Origin: Halicephalobus mephisto
Taxonomy: Eukaryota; Nematoda; Chromadorea; Rhabditida; Panagrolaimidae
Direction: 5' to 3'
Length of the DNA: 64,000 nucleotides
Assembly: GCA_009193035.1 (NCBI GenBank)
Contig: SWDT01000157.1
Span: 1-64,000, forward strand
Shown here: positions 1 to 12,246 of the stretch, in pieces
How positions within the stretch are numbered: position 1 is the stretch's first letter
Layout of the letters: each line of letters starts with the position of its first letter
Program-made: the position numbers and the translations under genes
Notes under the pieces: generated by a model
Seen by the model: only the letters and a program-made list of their open reading frames with translations
What the model was told of the DNA's origin: nothing
The model's database searches: none

Positions 1-1
1 C

Positions 2-88
2 GAAAAGACATATTGGTATTTTGAATGTTGCATTTACAGACGAGTAAATGAATGTGAGGAATTCCTGGAATACATGTGTGGTCATTAG
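2..88 (+). other. Possible 3' end of a gene truncated by the window edge
   Basis: Frame 2 is open from the window edge to a TAG at 86-88. It encodes an unusually cysteine- and aromatic-rich stretch (starts EKTYWYFECC, ends EFLEYMCGH). It could be the last exon of a gene starting outside the window. It is too short to identify and may be chance. Confidence 0.15.
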
Positions 89-569
89 GTCAACCAAATC
101 AATGAACATTGGTGCAGTTGTATGAACTCAGTTATTTTAACTCATGACGAAAACGATATTGTTGTCCAGAAGCTCAAGACAAGAGAAAGATTAAAAAACA
201 CGAATGTAATAATCTCAAATGATTTATCTGAACTAATTGTTGCTACCGAAAAAAACTCTGAAGGAAATAAATTCGGATTCCTTGGATGTCTTCTGCTGAA
301 CAGAATTAAACGGAATAAACTTCATTATTACTAGAAATAGAATATTCTTAAAGCTGTTCTGATGATTTGAGGAAATGAATTTGTATCACATGTGAAGAAT
401 TTGTTAAATAAAATGTACAGGACAAACCTTTTTATTTCGTTCCTATGAACAAAGAGTTTCAATTACAAATTGTTGACATGTTAAGTGTCGAGAAGAAGAA
501 AAGGAAATTCACAGAATTATAATGATTCTGGAAATTTTTCTACTTTAGCTAACACAGACCAAGTGAATT

Positions 570-808
570 CAAATATTTATATCTCCAGTTCCTGAACTTA
601 AAGATAACACTTTGATTTTGACTCAACTTCAGAAATACTTCAAGGACAATAATGCTGATGAGAGGATTTTTCTGAGCACTAATATGATGTTAGACGAGAA
701 CAATATCTTACTCGAATTATTCTGGAGAAAATTGTGCAGATACCAACACTTGATGGAGATACAGTGAACCTCATACAAGATTATTTGGTTAAAAATCAAG
801 GAAATTAG
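570..808 (+). pseudogene. Fragment of a leucine-rich family gene with a TLDGDT C-terminal motif
   Basis: Two overlapping frames look coding. Frame A (570-767) reads through SPVPELKDNT, LTQLQKYFKD and IFLSTNMMLDENNILLEL. Frame B (683-808) reads YLTRIILEKIVQIPTLDGDT, then VNLIQDYL, and ends at TAG 806-808. Frame A resembles the minus-strand ORF at 3336-3668 (IVLVESPIPEEDSLLCL). Frame B resembles the minus-strand exon at 57783-57918 (LESITTLDGDTQDLISRYL). The simplest reading is a decayed gene with a frameshift, or an unresolved small intron, near 680-760. No upstream exon was found. The family function is unknown. Confidence 0.35.
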
Positions 809-1343
809 TTTCTGATTAACATAATCAAGGTTTTGTGGTCGGAAATTCATTCTATTTCAATGAATGGGACAGTATTTCTCAGTTTATATTCTTCTTTCCC
901 ATGAATTTCTTTCTCATTTTCATCCAGATTTATATTAGAAACTATAAATTCATCTTTCCCATATCTGTTATGAAATAATTCAAATGATGGAATCTGAGAA
1001 CACTTAAGATTTCTTCTGACTCTTTTTAGAATATCTCATAATTAAAACATTTTTATTTTTTCGTTATTTTCTATTCCTTCACCGATAAACACCTTGAAGC
1101 TATGAGAAACATTTTGGAGATTTTCAATGACTGTAGAGAATCTTTGCTCTCATGAAAGTACTCCCATGATTTCTTTTCTTAGGTGATCTGTCTTTGACTG
1201 GAGTTCCTTATTCCATTTCAATACATTCATAATTTAACATTTTCGGGAAAAATCGATGTACAACTTTATTTGGATTCTGGATCAACAGTCACCAAGGAAA
1301 CCTCTCCAAACAAGTCCCAGAATTCATTCGAATAAAGAGTTTC

Positions 1344-1653
1344 TTAACTGTCCATCTCCTTCATGAAGTCTATTCGGAAAGAGTAGATATTTCTCCAGTC
1401 TCCTTTAGAGTTGGTTGTATTCCTCATGGTTCTGAGGGCATTCAGGTTTCTGTTTTTACTTCTTATCTGAACATTCAAAGTATTTCCATCAACATCGTCT
1501 ACCAAGATTATGGAACCGTCTTCACCAAGGAGACTCAGATATTTTGCGTTCAGACGGTAGATTGCTCTTTTCTGAAATAGGTTTAGAATATCCAGGTCAT
1601 GTTGGAAGATAAAATTAACTGTGTTATCAGTGCAAGTCTCAAACATATCTGTG
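1344..1653 (-). CDS. Possible terminal exon, unidentified
   Basis: On the minus strand a good acceptor (TTTATTTCACAG) is followed at once by an open frame that runs 102 codons to a stop at 1344. Readable segments include NLFQKRAIYRLNAKYLSLLG and GSIILVDDVDGNTLNV. I could not find an upstream exon that joins in frame: the best candidate, ending near 1694 before a GTATTA donor, has a stop in the needed phase. It may be part of a broken gene of the same family as the neighbouring fragments. No function is recognised. Confidence 0.25.
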
Positions 1654-3335
1654 AAATAAAGTGAGTTAGATTAAAAAGTGGTAGAAATTAATACCAGAAA
1701 CATTGGGAATTCCCAGAAGATCTCCGATTCAAATAATAATCGAATCATGTTAGTTTTAATGGAGTAGATAATAGAAAATGGCGTGCATTCATAATTATTC
1801 ATCTATTACTGATGTACCCTGGAGGTATCTAGACTCCAGTCCTTTGGAACGATGATTGGAGAGGGGAAACTTTTCATCTCCAACACTATCTTAACAACTC
1901 AAAAACTGTTCTCTGATACGATTAAATCAGCAATTTCAAAGTAATTTTTTCAACCATGGCAATAACTTCACCTATGATCATAAATGTTTTAAATATTTAT
2001 TAATAGAAACAAATTGATAGCTTTTTCTAAGTGAATTTGGAAAAAGTTTCCCATCCTAAATATAAATTTCTAGAGGTTTGCAACGATTGATTATTGAGAG
2101 AATAAGAAATCTAAGAATGACATTAGTCGTGGGACGAAATCAGATCTTCTTGTTTTCTTTTATCCATTTGATGTTCGAACAGAAATTAACGGTAATTACT
2201 GTTTTTCGAAATATCAGAAGTCTACGGGTAATTAGTGGAAAACTATGAAGTTTCAAAGTAGATTTTTGATTCAAAAACTACTCAGAGAATTATTAATTTT
2301 AGCATCTGAACGCTGATACTCAGAAATAAGAAACATGGTAATGTTGGATAATTTTCTCGTTTATACTGATTAAATACAAAAAAAACATAAATAATTGTAC
2401 AAATACTGCTAATGTTCTTGAATTTTTTTTTGAAATGAACCGAATTGTTATTCTCGTTTTCATTAACTTTTCCGATTTGTTCATTCTCACAAGTGGAATG
2501 AATACAATAATAAACATATGTAATATATTATGAAACATCATTTCATCTTTAATCTTGATGTTGATATTGAAATTATTAAACTGGACATGATGTTCCCACG
2601 GAATTGCATCAACTCGGATTTCTAGAACTTTCTGAAACATTTCAGAACTCGAGGTTCTAGATGTTTGTTTCGAAATCATATTTTTATAAATGAAAGAAAT
2701 AAATATCGTTATAAAATTGTTTTGGTACAAATTATTAGACTTTTCTGACAACTTCTGCCATTCTCGATTTGATATGTTGATTCTAACATTCTTAAGAAAT
2801 ACTGGAATCTTCTAGAAAGTTCTAAACCTATGAACCGAGGTGATTTCGTAAGTTTCATTTACAATGTTTATAATAGCATGATTCTTGGGATTCCTTAACT
2901 TTCGTGCTGAAGTGGAATCTAATATAAATTCTTACGATAAAAATCTTTTCTAAAACGGTAATTGTTCCCGCCATTTCTGGGATCAAGTTCTGTAGTGTTG
3001 TTATGTATCAGATATCGTTGGATAAAGAGTGTGTTGAGAAATTGTGTCTACCCATTACTAGAGGAAATTCATATCATTTCACGTACAAAAAGAATCGAAA
3101 TAAAGAAGTGATATATCTGGTAATTCGGTAGTCAAATCAATTTGCCTTATTTTTCTATTTTTATAGCAATTCTGGAAGTTCCCAGAATATCCATGAGTTG
3201 AATACTGAATAACTCCAGGAATTTAAATAACAGTGTGTCTACCGCTGATATGAGAGGATAAAAGATTCTCAGTATTTGAGACATTTGGGGAATTAAAACC
3301 TTCATTCAAATGTGAGAAAGAACTGATACCCAGAT

Positions 3336-3668
3336 TTATGCTCTCTGGAAAAGAACTCTTCTTTCTTTTGAGGAATGCTTTAAACACAACAGAGAATCTT
3401 CTTCGGGAATTGGAGATTCTACGAGTACTATTGTCGTTGAGGAGATCCGTTCTGTAAGATACTCGTTCAATTGGGCAAGGAACAAGAAGATATTGTTATA
3501 TTCTCTAGTTTCTTTGGAAAAGTTATGAACTGTGAGAAAGTAGTCAACTACAGTGAATGAATGAGGACTGAAATTGAGTATATCAATTCTACAATATCTT
3601 TCACAAATCTGGTCAAATATCAGGGAATTTGACACTCGGCTTTGAAATCTAATTTGTTTCTTATTCAT
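3336..3668 (-). pseudogene. Leucine-rich (F-box-associated-like) family fragment
   Basis: A 110-codon ORF with alternating hydrophobic residues (IDILNFSPHSFTVVDYFLTV, IVLVESPIPEEDSLLCL). The spacing matches the gene at 12247-13186 (FKELELYSYSFPTAKLLL) and the plus-strand fragment at 570-808. This is the texture of the nematode F-box-associated/FTH type of leucine-rich regions, but I cannot assign a domain with certainty. No F-box is visible upstream and no splice partners were found, so it is probably a relic or one exon of an unresolved gene. Confidence 0.3.
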
Positions 3669-4135
3669 ATTAATATTGATTATTGATGATAGTATTGCTC
3701 TTGATAGATTGATTTAAATGATAATGAAGTTGATTTCTGTAAATAATGGTTTTGATCTTTGAAATGTTATTCATCTGTGGTGGAGTAAAGTAAATTCAGA
3801 GCACAAAGGTGTGAACAAAATTTAGTTTCGAGATTAATCTTGCAGATTTCAGTTCAAAGAGCATTTCACTGGTCTGTATTTGATTTTGTTTTTAATTTTT
3901 CTTTTTCATTTTTAAGAGCATTTTATGGACTTTAATTATAACGATTTGACATTTTCAGATTGAATATCGGAAATTATAATCAATAAATTTTGTTCACATC
4001 GTAGTCTCTAAGTTGCAGATAAAGTAGTGATGGACACACGGAGCCTAATCAGAAGAAAGAGGAATGGAAGAGGTTCCATCACCGAGTAAAATCGTATTAT
4101 TAGGATGTTATCAACAGTCATTTTATTGATATTCA

Positions 4136-6545
4136 ATGGAACAGTCGTCGTCTGCAGTTGCTCGCCCCGAAAAAAAATCTATTGCTTGTGGTATTTATAA
4201 ATTGTATGATGAATTTGAAATCCGAACTTATAATGTAGAAACAAAAGAACAATTTAATTATTCCCGGCCAAAAGACAAATCCATCCATGAAATTATTGCT
4301 GAGCTAATTACAAAGTATGGAGACTATAATGGGATTATTGTTATAGATAATGACGAAGGCTATTTCAAAAAAGAAGATTTCAAGAAATATGGTAATCTAG
4401 TCCATCTCATTACGAAAGAGGAACTGGATTTTGACTATTATTTGAAAGAAAAAGTTGAATATCATGTTGGAGAGTTGATTATTGGGTTTTATAACATAGT
4501 GATTACTTTATATGAATGCACAACAACTGACGGAGGAAGAGTGACATGGAAAGAGTTGGATAGAAGAGAACATGAATTCAATCAACGTATTGATTTCGAG
4601 TACATCGAAAGGATATTCGGTCTCAGAATGAACCAAGTCCATGTTGTTTTTAGGGATAGTGATGAGGAGGTTAATGAACTGTATGGTTCTGAATTGGACA
4701 AATACAGTTTCAAAAGTATCAATTTTATTGAAGAGGCATGGAGAAATAATAAGTCACTACTGCTTGCCAGACATTTAATTTCTGATTCAGAAGTTTCCGT
4801 CTTAGTTAAAACCGAATATTCTTACAAAAGCAGTCTCCAAACTTACACCATTGAAGATTGTAATTTCATCCACATTCCAAAGTTAGTTGAAGAATATGAA
4901 GCAAGAACGGATATCATGGGAATCGACCTTGGATCAACCAGATCTGTCCTAGCTGTATCTAGAAACAGACAAATCCATGTTATTCCAGTTGACAATTCTT
5001 CTCCTGGAGACCTCTGGACAGAATCTGTAGTCTCATTTGATGAAGAGAAACCGATTATTGGAAAAGCAGCGATCAGAAGACTGAGAACCATGCCTGATCA
5101 TGTTATTTTTGACCACAAACTTCTGTGTAATCAAAGCCATCGAAGCAATATCTCAAAGCAGTCAATATGGCCTTTCAAGTACAATGTCAAAGATCAGCCA
5201 CAACTGGAAACACAGACCTGTCGAGGTTTGGAAGATTTTTCCCTATCAAAGATCAACGCAATCTTTCTGGAAAGGATGGCAGAAGCAGCAAGTGAGTATC
5301 AGGATGTATTTAATAATGGAAATTCTGTAAGAAAGGCAGTCATTACTGTCCCGAGATTTTTTAATGCTCTATATTCACTAGATCCTATAATTTCTAGTGC
5401 CATTGAAGCAGCGAAGTTGGCTAGTATAGAAGTGATCGACATCATTGAAGAGACCCACGCCGATCTCCTCTATTATTTGTCCAATGAAAGGTATGCTAAA
5501 ATGATCAAACCAGGAAAGAAGATTGCTATCTTCGACATTGGAGGAGGGACTTGTGTTTGCAGAGTTTATCAAGTTTCTGAATATAAGGGCAATATGTGTG
5601 CAAATTGTATTAGAGAATCGCTTTCAACTTATGATGCCAAATGTTCTGGAAGGACTATTGACAATATAATTATTGAAGAACTAGAGCAATCAATTCCAGA
5701 GGATTTAAGAAGTAATGTAAAACTAAGAACATTGGAAGCAGCGAAGAAGATCAAACAAGAGCTTTCTTTTGAGGAGAAAACAGAGTGAGTCAAATATTAT
5801 GATAAATAAGAAAACCATTTATTTCAGGTTTGATTTGTCGGATATTCATCCTCGTCTTGAGGGAATGGTCGAGTTCACAAGAAAGTGGTTCGAAGGGAAA
5901 TTAAAAACGCGTTTTACCAAAGATAATGATTATTATACATTTAAATTACTTCCGCTTCCAACTCAAAGGAAGGGCCGATGTAAACAGAAAGAAGATTTCA
6001 AATACCAAGATACTCCATTCGATGACGTAGATATTGTGTTCTTAGCTGGAGGAACCTGTAGAATTCCATTTGTTCAAGAATGGATTAAAGAAAAATTCCC
6101 TAAAGCAAAACCAGTCATAGACGGAGAACTGGAGATCATCACAGCCACCGGAGCTGCCATCCACGCTCTTCAAGTCCTCAGTGGGGAGGTTGAACCTTAT
6201 ATCAAAGTTATTCAACAAAGCAGTAAATTAGTTCTCAGTAATGAAAAGTTAGAAAAGGAAGTAGATGAACAAAATGAAAGTTCAAATGATGTTCCTCATC
6301 CAGAAGACGTAACTACGAATAATGAATGTCAACATGAAAACGAATCTTACAGTACATTGTCTAATGAGAAAGACAATTCAAATAACGATTTTAGTTACAG
6401 CAAAGAAGTTATGATTAAAAATGATCAAGCAGCAGGACCTTCTACATCAACAATTGACGATTCTGGAAGAAACTGGTATCGGAAAGCTCTTCCAGAACCA
6501 TCTCAGGAAGAAGTTGATTTCAAAAAGAAGTATCTATTACCATAA
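4136..6545 (+). CDS. Divergent HSP70-like ATPase-domain protein
   Basis: Two exons, 4136-5784 and 5828-6545, with a 43-bp intron (GTGAGT to TTATTTCAG), give about 789 aa. Residues ~258-700 form an HSP70 nucleotide-binding domain: phosphate-1 loop GIDLGSTRSVLAV, Lys in FDHKLL, VITVPRFFNALY, phosphate-2 loop FDIGGGTCVC, adenosine motif LAGGTCRIPFVQ, and TATGAAIHAL. The first Asp of each phosphate loop is kept, but the usual Asp of GGGTFD is replaced (GGGTCVC), so ATP hydrolysis may be weak or lost. The peptide-binding domain is absent; instead there is an Asn/Glu/Ser-rich tail ending in KKKYLLP. The first ~255 aa have no clear family but show HSP70-second-half-like features (GELIIGFYNIVITLYE, REHEFNQRI, SLLLARHLI). 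It belongs to the set of divergent HSP70-like proteins expanded in nematodes. It is unlikely to be a canonical chaperone. A degraded copy of its 3' end lies at 63745-63940. Confidence 0.85.
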
Positions 6546-7262
6546 TGAAGAGATCTATATATGGCACAAAATATGATTTTTTAAATTTATATCCTTGTTA
6601 TCAAATGTAACCATTCGTCTGTAAATAAAAACGTGGACTACTTTTGATTAGAAAATAAAAATATCTATAGTCGAATAGGAAGGAAATTCTTATAACTATA
6701 AAACTCACCAAGTTGTTACTTACACTTTCAACATGTAGGATAGAGGAAATTAAATATTATGATTAGCTGGTTTAGAAAAATACAGAAAATAAAAATAACT
6801 GAGAATACAGAATCAGAAAAAGAAAAACTCATAAAATGAAGAAATGCGATCTGGAATACCCTTGGTGAAATGAAGGAAAACATCTGGAGGATTTTGCAAT
6901 TAACTAGCCAATAAAAGTGAGGGAATGAAACAACAATAACCAGGGGGAATTACACGGTGTCACAATATTTTAAGCTTAAAAAGTCGTGTTTTACTACTTT
7001 TATGAATATAAAAGTAAATGTATGATTACTGGAAATTTACAATCTATATGAGAATAATGAAACAATGTCGATTGAGATTCAAACGAACATGTTTTTAAAC
7101 AAAGACAGTATTTTTCAATAAAGGAACTGTTTTATTCCATGCAAATCAAAGTTCTCCCAGTGTCTCTACTTTTTGACTAGCTTCTGAACTAAGAAAAAGT
7201 TTTAATAATTCTGTCTCTTCAGATAGATGGGGATCCTAATGGAAGCAGTTCGAAATCTCTGT

Positions 7263-8055
7263 GCGGCAACGGTAGTCCATGTCACATTTCGCCCAAAAGG
7301 ACAAACCTTGAGATTTCTCAGTTTTTTATTGTTCGGACCATTTAGATCTTATTTTCAGTGATTTTTAATGTTTGATTTCAAATCCTTGGTAAATATTAAT
7401 TTTTAACACCTTTTTACAATATATAAGGCATTTAGAAACAGAAAAGACTCACTTTACACATCAATAATATTAAATTTGTCTTAAACTATGAGTTATAATG
7501 CATTATATCAATGTTTTAAAGAGAATTTTATGAATTTATCAATTGCCGTAATTGTAATAAGGGAATGAATAGTAGTTCTGAACAGTTGGTCATTTTATCT
7601 AATGTTTGTTAGTGATATAGGAGGATATAACTAAAATAGTTAAGTTCATGGCTATATATTTTGAACTTTTTTCAAACCTTTGATTCAAATTTAGACATAA
7701 TTCACTAAAAGTTACTCAAGTTCTATCACTAGAGACATGATTTTTAACCTAAACTCCTAAATTGATATATGAAATTTTTATTGAAAGCATTCATTTTGCA
7801 ACTGAATAGATCTATGATAATAATCGGATATATTGAGTATTTTTCTGTGAAAATGCATCTAAATCATTGTTACTAAGTATAGAAATGAAGAAAACTGTGA
7901 AATATATTGTAACAATTAAGTGACAACAAAAAAAGCAGAGTTAGTGATAAATAATTCTAAAAACTAGGAAATCTGTGATCCTAACACAAAAAAAGCCGCA
8001 AGTCTAAACAGTTCTCCATTTTGGACGAAATGTGACATAGACTACCGTCCTCACC
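7263..8055. mobile_element. MITE-like element with 43-bp inverted termini
   Basis: Left arm 7263-7306 (contains GGTAGTCCATGTCACATTTC) is matched in reverse complement by right arm 8011-8055 (GTAGTCTATGTCACATTTCG on the complement). The roughly 700 bp between have no coding potential. The sequence just inside the right arm (ACACAAAAAAAGCCGC) resembles the termini of the MITE family near 14.3-16.9 kb. It is probably a non-autonomous DNA transposon; class and target duplication are not resolved. Confidence 0.5.
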
Positions 8056-8384
8056 CTGAATCCCCTGATTCCAAAAATAAACCTTTAATGTTGAGTTTAA
8101 ATTCAGAAGTTAGAGATATGATCATTTCATACCAAATGCTTCTTCAAATTCAAGAATAACCAGTTTCTGTATCGAACAAAATGTAATTAAAGAACTGTTA
8201 GAAAATCAATGAACTTCTCATCAACAACTTTGCACTCTATATTCTTGTAATTTCTGTTCCGCAACCGACCCAAATCCCACAAACAATACTTCTCCCCTAC
8301 AGTAGGGTTGTTCTGTTTGATACAGTACCTTATCTACTCATTAGAGGAATTTTAATCTACATGAAGAGTGATAGAAAACTCCGT

Positions 8385-8456
8385 CTTCTCCTGGAATCAA
8401 ATTCTGTCGTTTAAATTACCTGATAATAGTATTTTGAACCACTGAGCTACCTGGAC
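8385..8456 (-). repeat. tRNA-like SINE relic
   Basis: On the minus strand the sequence starts GTCCAGGTAGCTCAGTGG, a clear A box, and has a B-box-like AATTTGATTCC about 45 nt later. The D, anticodon and T arms do not pair well, and the acceptor stem does not close. It is therefore read as a tRNA-derived SINE or tRNA pseudogene rather than a working tRNA. Confidence 0.4.
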
Positions 8457-8969
8457 ACACTTATCAAAGTTCTTAATTGTTTATTTACACCCAAGTGTCG
8501 AGTTTAAAATCATTACTATTTAGTAGACTTTTGAATGAAAATGCAATTATATACACCCATTTCCATTAAAATAAATTAAATACAGCGATTTTCAGAAATT
8601 CACTGTGATCCACTTCAGTCAGAATTATGATTTTCAATGATTCGTAACTTCTAATGTTTTTTATTCCTTAATAGTCATATACGTGTTTCTGAAGCAACTA
8701 TATTTCTAAAGATTACATGAAATGACAAAGTTGAATATATCAAGCATATTTTGCACAGAAATTTATATAAACGGTTTTAATTTATTCAATTATTTTCTTA
8801 ATCAAACAACAAGACTGTCAACATTATATCCTATATTAATGTAATTACTTTATTGAACAATATATCAAAAACTCGATTTCTATTACATTCAATAAATATC
8901 TTAGTGGCAAGAATTTTCAGAAAATGAAAGAGGACGTTTACTTTCGTTTTTGAAAAATCGGTGAGTAGT

Positions 8970-9018
8970 CACTTTGTTACCACGAGAATGAACTAGTCCA
9001 TTCTTCAGTGGCAAAGTG
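8970..9018. other. Imperfect hairpin
   Basis: CACTTTG, CCAC and AGAATG on the left pair with CATTCT, GTGG and CAAAGTG on the right around a short loop, with a 3-nt bulge. It lies in non-coding DNA with no gene nearby. It may be a small fold-back element or a structured RNA. Confidence 0.3.
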
Positions 9019-12000
9019 AACTTGGCGTTCTGTCACAAACACTGTTCTTGTGTAAAATCCACTTTTCATATTAACACAACTTAATTTTGAATTTCTATGA
9101 GTGTTTATTTGTAGATTTCATATATCTACCTACTTTTTATCATTCATTTCTGTTTCAATAACAATTTATGACATCTTTACTGCCTATGATTACAGCATTA
9201 TGATTCACTTTTGTAATTCTTGAGCGTATCAAAAATATGTGCAATTTACATAGAAAATAAAAATTTGCAATCCACTCAATAAATGAGGAAAACACCAACC
9301 ATAAATGTTGAGAATGAAAAACCAAATATATGAGCTAGTCTAGCTTAAGATCAAGCATAAATCCAACCTAAACCTAACCTAAGGTAATTAGAATGGCTAT
9401 TAATGAAATCTATGAATTAACCTAAACTGCACAAATCTGTTAATGTTGTCATTTATTTTCGAATCATCCATATATCACTTTTTTTTATTGAAATGAAGCA
9501 ATTTTAAAATAATCGCGAGTATATCATCATAAAAACAGAAATGCATTTAATTATGAAACAACTTTGACAAGAATTCTTAGAAGTTTTGAAAAACAGTAAC
9601 CTAAATAAGAATCTATTTTATGATTGTCTCATAATTTTACATGATTTCAAACTGCATGATTTAGAAATTTCGAAATTGAGGTCACATGAGAGACGAAAAC
9701 TTCTATTCATTCCCGAAGGATAATAGTTATATACCAAAGTACTTTTAGATATTGAAAAACCCGTATTTACCCAAATATCCTTTCGGAAACCTTTTGTTCT
9801 GCTTGTAAAGATCAAGCTTTCCAGAAAATATCTGATCCAACACTTTTCTTACTAATCTCCAGAAGCTTATTGTTACGAGGATGCTTCATTTGAATTTGAT
9901 TTGAATCAACTACAATCCAATTTCCCCAAACATCCAAAAAAATCTACTGTGAAACATATCTTTTGGATTTACAATTTTTAAAATTGGTAGTTAATTATCT
10001 CTACTCTTTCTGTCTTTTCAAACATGGATGTCTAAATTAAAAAAAAGAGACATTTTCCAGTCAGAAATAAGAATGGAAAGTATAACATGATATAAATTGA
10101 AAGCAGACGTTATCTAAACTTTATTGAAGCTGTACTTTGGATAGTGATGTTAAGAACCCTGATAACAGGTAAAGACGGTGACTGAGAGAAGAAATTGAGT
10201 CAACAATCAAAGAAGGGAAATAAAGAGGGACTGAAAAGTTTTATTCGAGTTGGAAATAGACATCTTTAATTTACTAGAACTTTTTTGAATAGTGATTGAA
10301 TATCATAGTTTAATTAAAAATAAAGATTATCCAATTCTTTATTGGAGTTGTTTTGAATAAAAATTTTAACGGTAATAAAATTAATAATTCAGAATCTTCC
10401 TGAATATGCAACAAATTCTTTTTTCCGTTAATGAGGTTTAAGATCGAAGATTTACCAACAATAATATTTGAGATGCAATAAGACAATTTAAAGCTCCTTC
10501 GTCACTTCCATAAAAACTTTGACATACATATTTTCTATTGCGAGTTTTCATATATGAGCTGAGTATTGAGATGAATAGTTACTATAATATGATAAACAAA
10601 AGAAAAGCATAGAATTGTTTTTGTAAAGTGCAACAAATTCTAAAAATTTTGAAACTCACCCAAATCACTGCAATATAATATATTTTATTATTATTTTTTC
10701 TGCGTTTTTTATTGTTTGTTTATTATTGCTATTATATTATACCTCGTGATAAGCAGTTAATTAATACAGAACAGGTACATTAAAAGTTTTCCAAAAGCTG
10801 GAAGACAATATGGATCAATTGCTGACAAACTTGGTCATATAGAAACTGAGTTAGGCTAAATTCGCGCAAAGAGCATAAAAGAGGCTTGAACGTTCACAGA
10901 GTTGAATTGAGAGATTGACGATGAACTCAGAGGAAAGCTTATAATTCTATAAAATGTACAAGAATATTCGAAAAAAATATGAGGTTGATATCTCTGTTAT
11001 TAAAATCATTCCCAAAGCCTCCGATCTCAAGCTTCGGAATTAAAGGTTTTAAGAATTCCACGTGTTCATCAGAAAAGTAGACTTGAATTAGTAAGAATTC
11101 ATAGGAATAGACTGGGAAAATGTAAGGTCTAGACTCAGAGTCATTTCAAAAAATCTAATAAAATATCATTATTGGGTAACTCTAGGGACTTTTAAATATC
11201 TACTCAGGTCGGATATCTCAAAAATTAAATACTATTAATTTTCCCAGGACCTTGGCAGTAAATATTGGAATTAAAATTGAAATTTATACATAATTTTTGA
11301 AAAGGTAGGTTTTGTACCTACACCTGAAGAAATTTCGGGAAAATCCCAGTTTGCATGTAACTACTGAACAGGTCAGTTAATTACTTTCAAATCCCTTAAT
11401 TCAAGTTTTGCCACTTTATCTACAATATCTGAGTATATCTACAGAAAAGAAAGATCTAGCTGAAATGAAACACTGATACCTAAAAGATCTCATGAAGTCA
11501 CTTCAAATAAAACTCATAAATGAAAACTTATTTTCTGAATTTCCCAACAATTATTACCCAATTTTCCACTAAATTAGACATAATTCCTAACAGTAATTTA
11601 CTTCATAGGTTATCATTTATTGTAAATGAAAGGAAGTTGAAAGATAACTTTTTTGTAAAATTATTATTCAAAAGTTCAAAATTAGCTTTGTTCTAAAATT
11701 ACGTGCAAATTTCGAACTTTATTTTCCCGTTGACGGCTTTGTAGATCCGATGCAGATAAAACGTTTCAATAAATGTTTCCCAATATTGGAAATCCTTCTA
11801 TGTTATTGATAAAACATTATTGTCTAAATTTCTAAGATTATCCCTTACTCAAATCAGTGACGTCCGTTCCAAAGGTTGTGATGAAATTTTGATTTTCAAA
11901 ACACTTTAAAGAGTAGACTTTTTTGTTTCGTATTCTGGCTCTCCTCATTTTCAATATTTATTAATAGCATTACAAAAATACATTATTTACACGAATTAAC

Positions 12001-12246
12001 TTCATTGTCATTCAGATTGATCAACCAGAAGTCACATAATTATCAATAATAGTCCTACCGACTCAGCTTTACAAAACTTTCAATGTGAATTTTTCTGAGA
12101 TTTGTTTCTGGTTAACCAAGCCATCGAATTTACTCATTTCAGTGCTATAGCCGAGATCCAAGAACCCTTTCTCAAGTTTCTTATAGCAATCACGAGTAGT
12201 TTCATTAGAAATAGAACATCCCCAGCATCTTAGGAAATAATTAACT

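Larger units (their letters stand above)
6546..12246. other. Gene-poor AT-rich spacer
   Basis: No ORF here has convincing coding texture; the longest (9618-9815, minus) is 65 codons of low-information sequence. It holds a terminal-inverted-repeat element (7263-8055), a tRNA-like relic (8385-8456) and a hairpin (8970-9018). Overlapping the 3' end of the next gene, 12069-12269 (minus) is open in another frame for 66 codons and may be leftover sequence of the same family. Confidence 0.5.

Noticed and set aside
4069..4082. TGGAAGAGGTTCCA as a heat-shock element upstream of the HSP70-like gene
   Set aside because: The GAA and TTC triplets are separated by 4 nt instead of the 2 nt of an HSE, and there is no third unit.
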